Under the pieces are notes generated by a model. The model ran no database searches. It worked only from the letters and a program-made list of their open reading frames with translations, and had not been told where the DNA came from. From Stakelama portus (GTDB taxonomy: Bacteria; Pseudomonadota; Alphaproteobacteria; Sphingomonadales; Sphingomonadaceae), in contig NZ_QFZL01000005.1 of NCBI RefSeq assembly GCF_003171655.1, positions 62,001-126,000 of the forward strand: a DNA stretch of 64,000 nt, given 5' to 3'. The translations under genes and the position numbers were made by a program. Below, in pieces: positions 63,347 to 64,000 of the stretch (position 1 is its first letter; the number at the start of each line of letters is the position of its first letter).

Positions 63347-64000
63347 TCAGGCCGCCATATGCATCCCGGTCCCGCTGCCCGGTCGCGGCGCGGGCATCGC
63401 GCCCTGCCGCCCGCTCACCGTGAAATGATCGGTTTCCTGACGCAGCGAGACCGCTTCGGTCATCAGCGTGCGCGCAGCCGCCGATGTTTCCTCGACCATC
63501 GCGGCATTTTGCTGCGTGGCCTGATCCATCTGGCCCATCGCGGTGTTGATTTCGGCGATGGTATTCGCCTGCGCGGCGTTGGCGCGCGCCATCGCTTCGA
63601 CCAGCCCTTGCACCTGGTCCATATTGCCGTTGATCCGGTCGAGCGCGCCGTCAACCTTGTCCACCGCCACCACGGCGCGACCGATCTCCTCCTGCGTGGT
63701 GGTCAGCTGTTCGCGCGCATTGCCCGCCTCTTCCTCAGCACGCATCGCCAGCGCCGCGACCAGATCGGCGACGACCGCAAAGCCGCGCCCTGCCTCGCCT
63801 GCCCGGCCGGCCTCCACCGCTGCGTTCATCGCCAGAACGCGCGTCTGGAACGCGATCTTGTCGAGCCCCTCGATCACCGCGTCGATGCCCTTGGCGCTTT
63901 CCGAAACGCCTTGCATCGACTGGGCGGCTTCGGCGGCAACGGAGCGGCCTTCGCGCACGGCCGCATCGGCGGTCTGTGTCGTCTGCGACGTTGCCGAGGC
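63347..64000 (-). CDS. Methyl-accepting chemotaxis protein, C-terminal part
   Basis: 217 residues are visible; the frame is open to the right edge, so the sensor region is outside. The signalling domain is clear: DKIAFQTRVLAMNAAVEAGR, AGEAGRGFAVVADLVAALAM, and the return helix INTAMGQMDQATQQNAAMVE. The C-terminus is a flexible Gly/Pro tail without a pentapeptide tether. It relays a chemical signal to CheA/CheW. Confidence 0.93.
   Translation of the reverse strand, partial: ASATSQTTQTADAAVREGRSVAAEAAQSMQGVSESAKGIDAVIEGLDKIAFQTRVLAMNAAVEAGRAGEAGRGFAVVADLVAALAMRAEEEAGNAREQLTTTQEEIGRAVVAVDKVDGALDRINGNMDQVQGLVEAMARANAAQANTIAEINTAMGQMDQATQQNAAMVEETSAAARTLMTEAVSLRQETDHFTVSGRQGAMPAPRPGSGTGMHMAA

Overview
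The window reads as a piece of the chromosome of a high-GC alphaproteobacterium of the order Sphingomonadales. The signs are two large TonB-dependent receptors with the usual sphingomonad signature start, a circularly permuted (two-piece) ssrA gene, an NDUFS4-type complex I subunit, a CBP3-type cytochrome bc1 chaperone next to YceD, and short palindromic repeats of the 'GGCTGAGCCTGTCGAAG' type that are common in sphingomonads. No genus can be named safely from the sequence alone.

Region 1 (about 1-24.5 kb) is an accessory catabolic island. It starts with a four-gene forward operon: the tail of an HMG-CoA-lyase-like enzyme, an isochorismatase-type amidase and two paralogous polysaccharide-deacetylase/allantoinase-like hydrolases. 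A block follows that appears to be one regulon. It holds a GntR/UTRA regulator, a VOC protein, two paralogous SAM methyltransferases with a long unassigned N-terminal domain, two small coiled-coil companions, an old-yellow-enzyme-type Fe-S flavoenzyme, an SDR, two MFS transporters, a TonB receptor, an FAD dehydrogenase, two alpha/beta-hydrolase-fold proteins that lack the serine nucleophile, a flavin monooxygenase, an Asp/Glu-racemase-family protein, an aldehyde dehydrogenase, a SnoaL-like protein and a glutathione peroxidase. Five near-identical 20-bp operator-like sites (4515, 5521, 13685, 16130, 19927) stand in front of these units and tie them together. The substrate is unknown. The enzyme set partly resembles the maleamate branch of N-heterocycle (nicotinate-type) catabolism, but the ring-opening dioxygenase is not recognisable. 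This block is the best candidate for an undescribed system.

Region 2 (24.5-28.6 kb) is a carbohydrate operon on the minus strand: GH130 phosphorylase/hydrolase, GH13 alpha-glucosidase and a GT4 glycosyltransferase. A 265-bp MITE-like element with 32-bp terminal inverted repeats splits it, and one end of the element supplies the stop codon of the GH130 gene.

Region 3 (28.6-56.3 kb) is mostly housekeeping: chorismate mutase, polyprenyl diphosphate synthase, HrpB helicase, complex I and calcium-binding small proteins, a NUDIX hydrolase, a TPM-TPM-TPM-LemA cluster, MscL, an Rrf2 regulator, tmRNA, a hemerythrin-like protein with a histidine kinase, and the long translation/RNA operon rimP-nusA-ylxR-infB-(small ORF)-rbfA, followed by tdk, two DUF6491-like proteins, truB, rpsO and pnp. 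A 32-codon single-helix membrane peptide with a structurally sequestered ribosome binding site sits between infB and rbfA. Then come a PQQ-type sugar dehydrogenase, an RcnB-like protein, BamE, the CBP3 chaperone and YceD.

Region 4 (56.3-64 kb) holds a TetR-controlled TonB receptor and MFS transporter pair, peptide release factor 3, an aldose-1-epimerase family protein, and the C-terminal part of a methyl-accepting chemotaxis protein that runs off the right edge.
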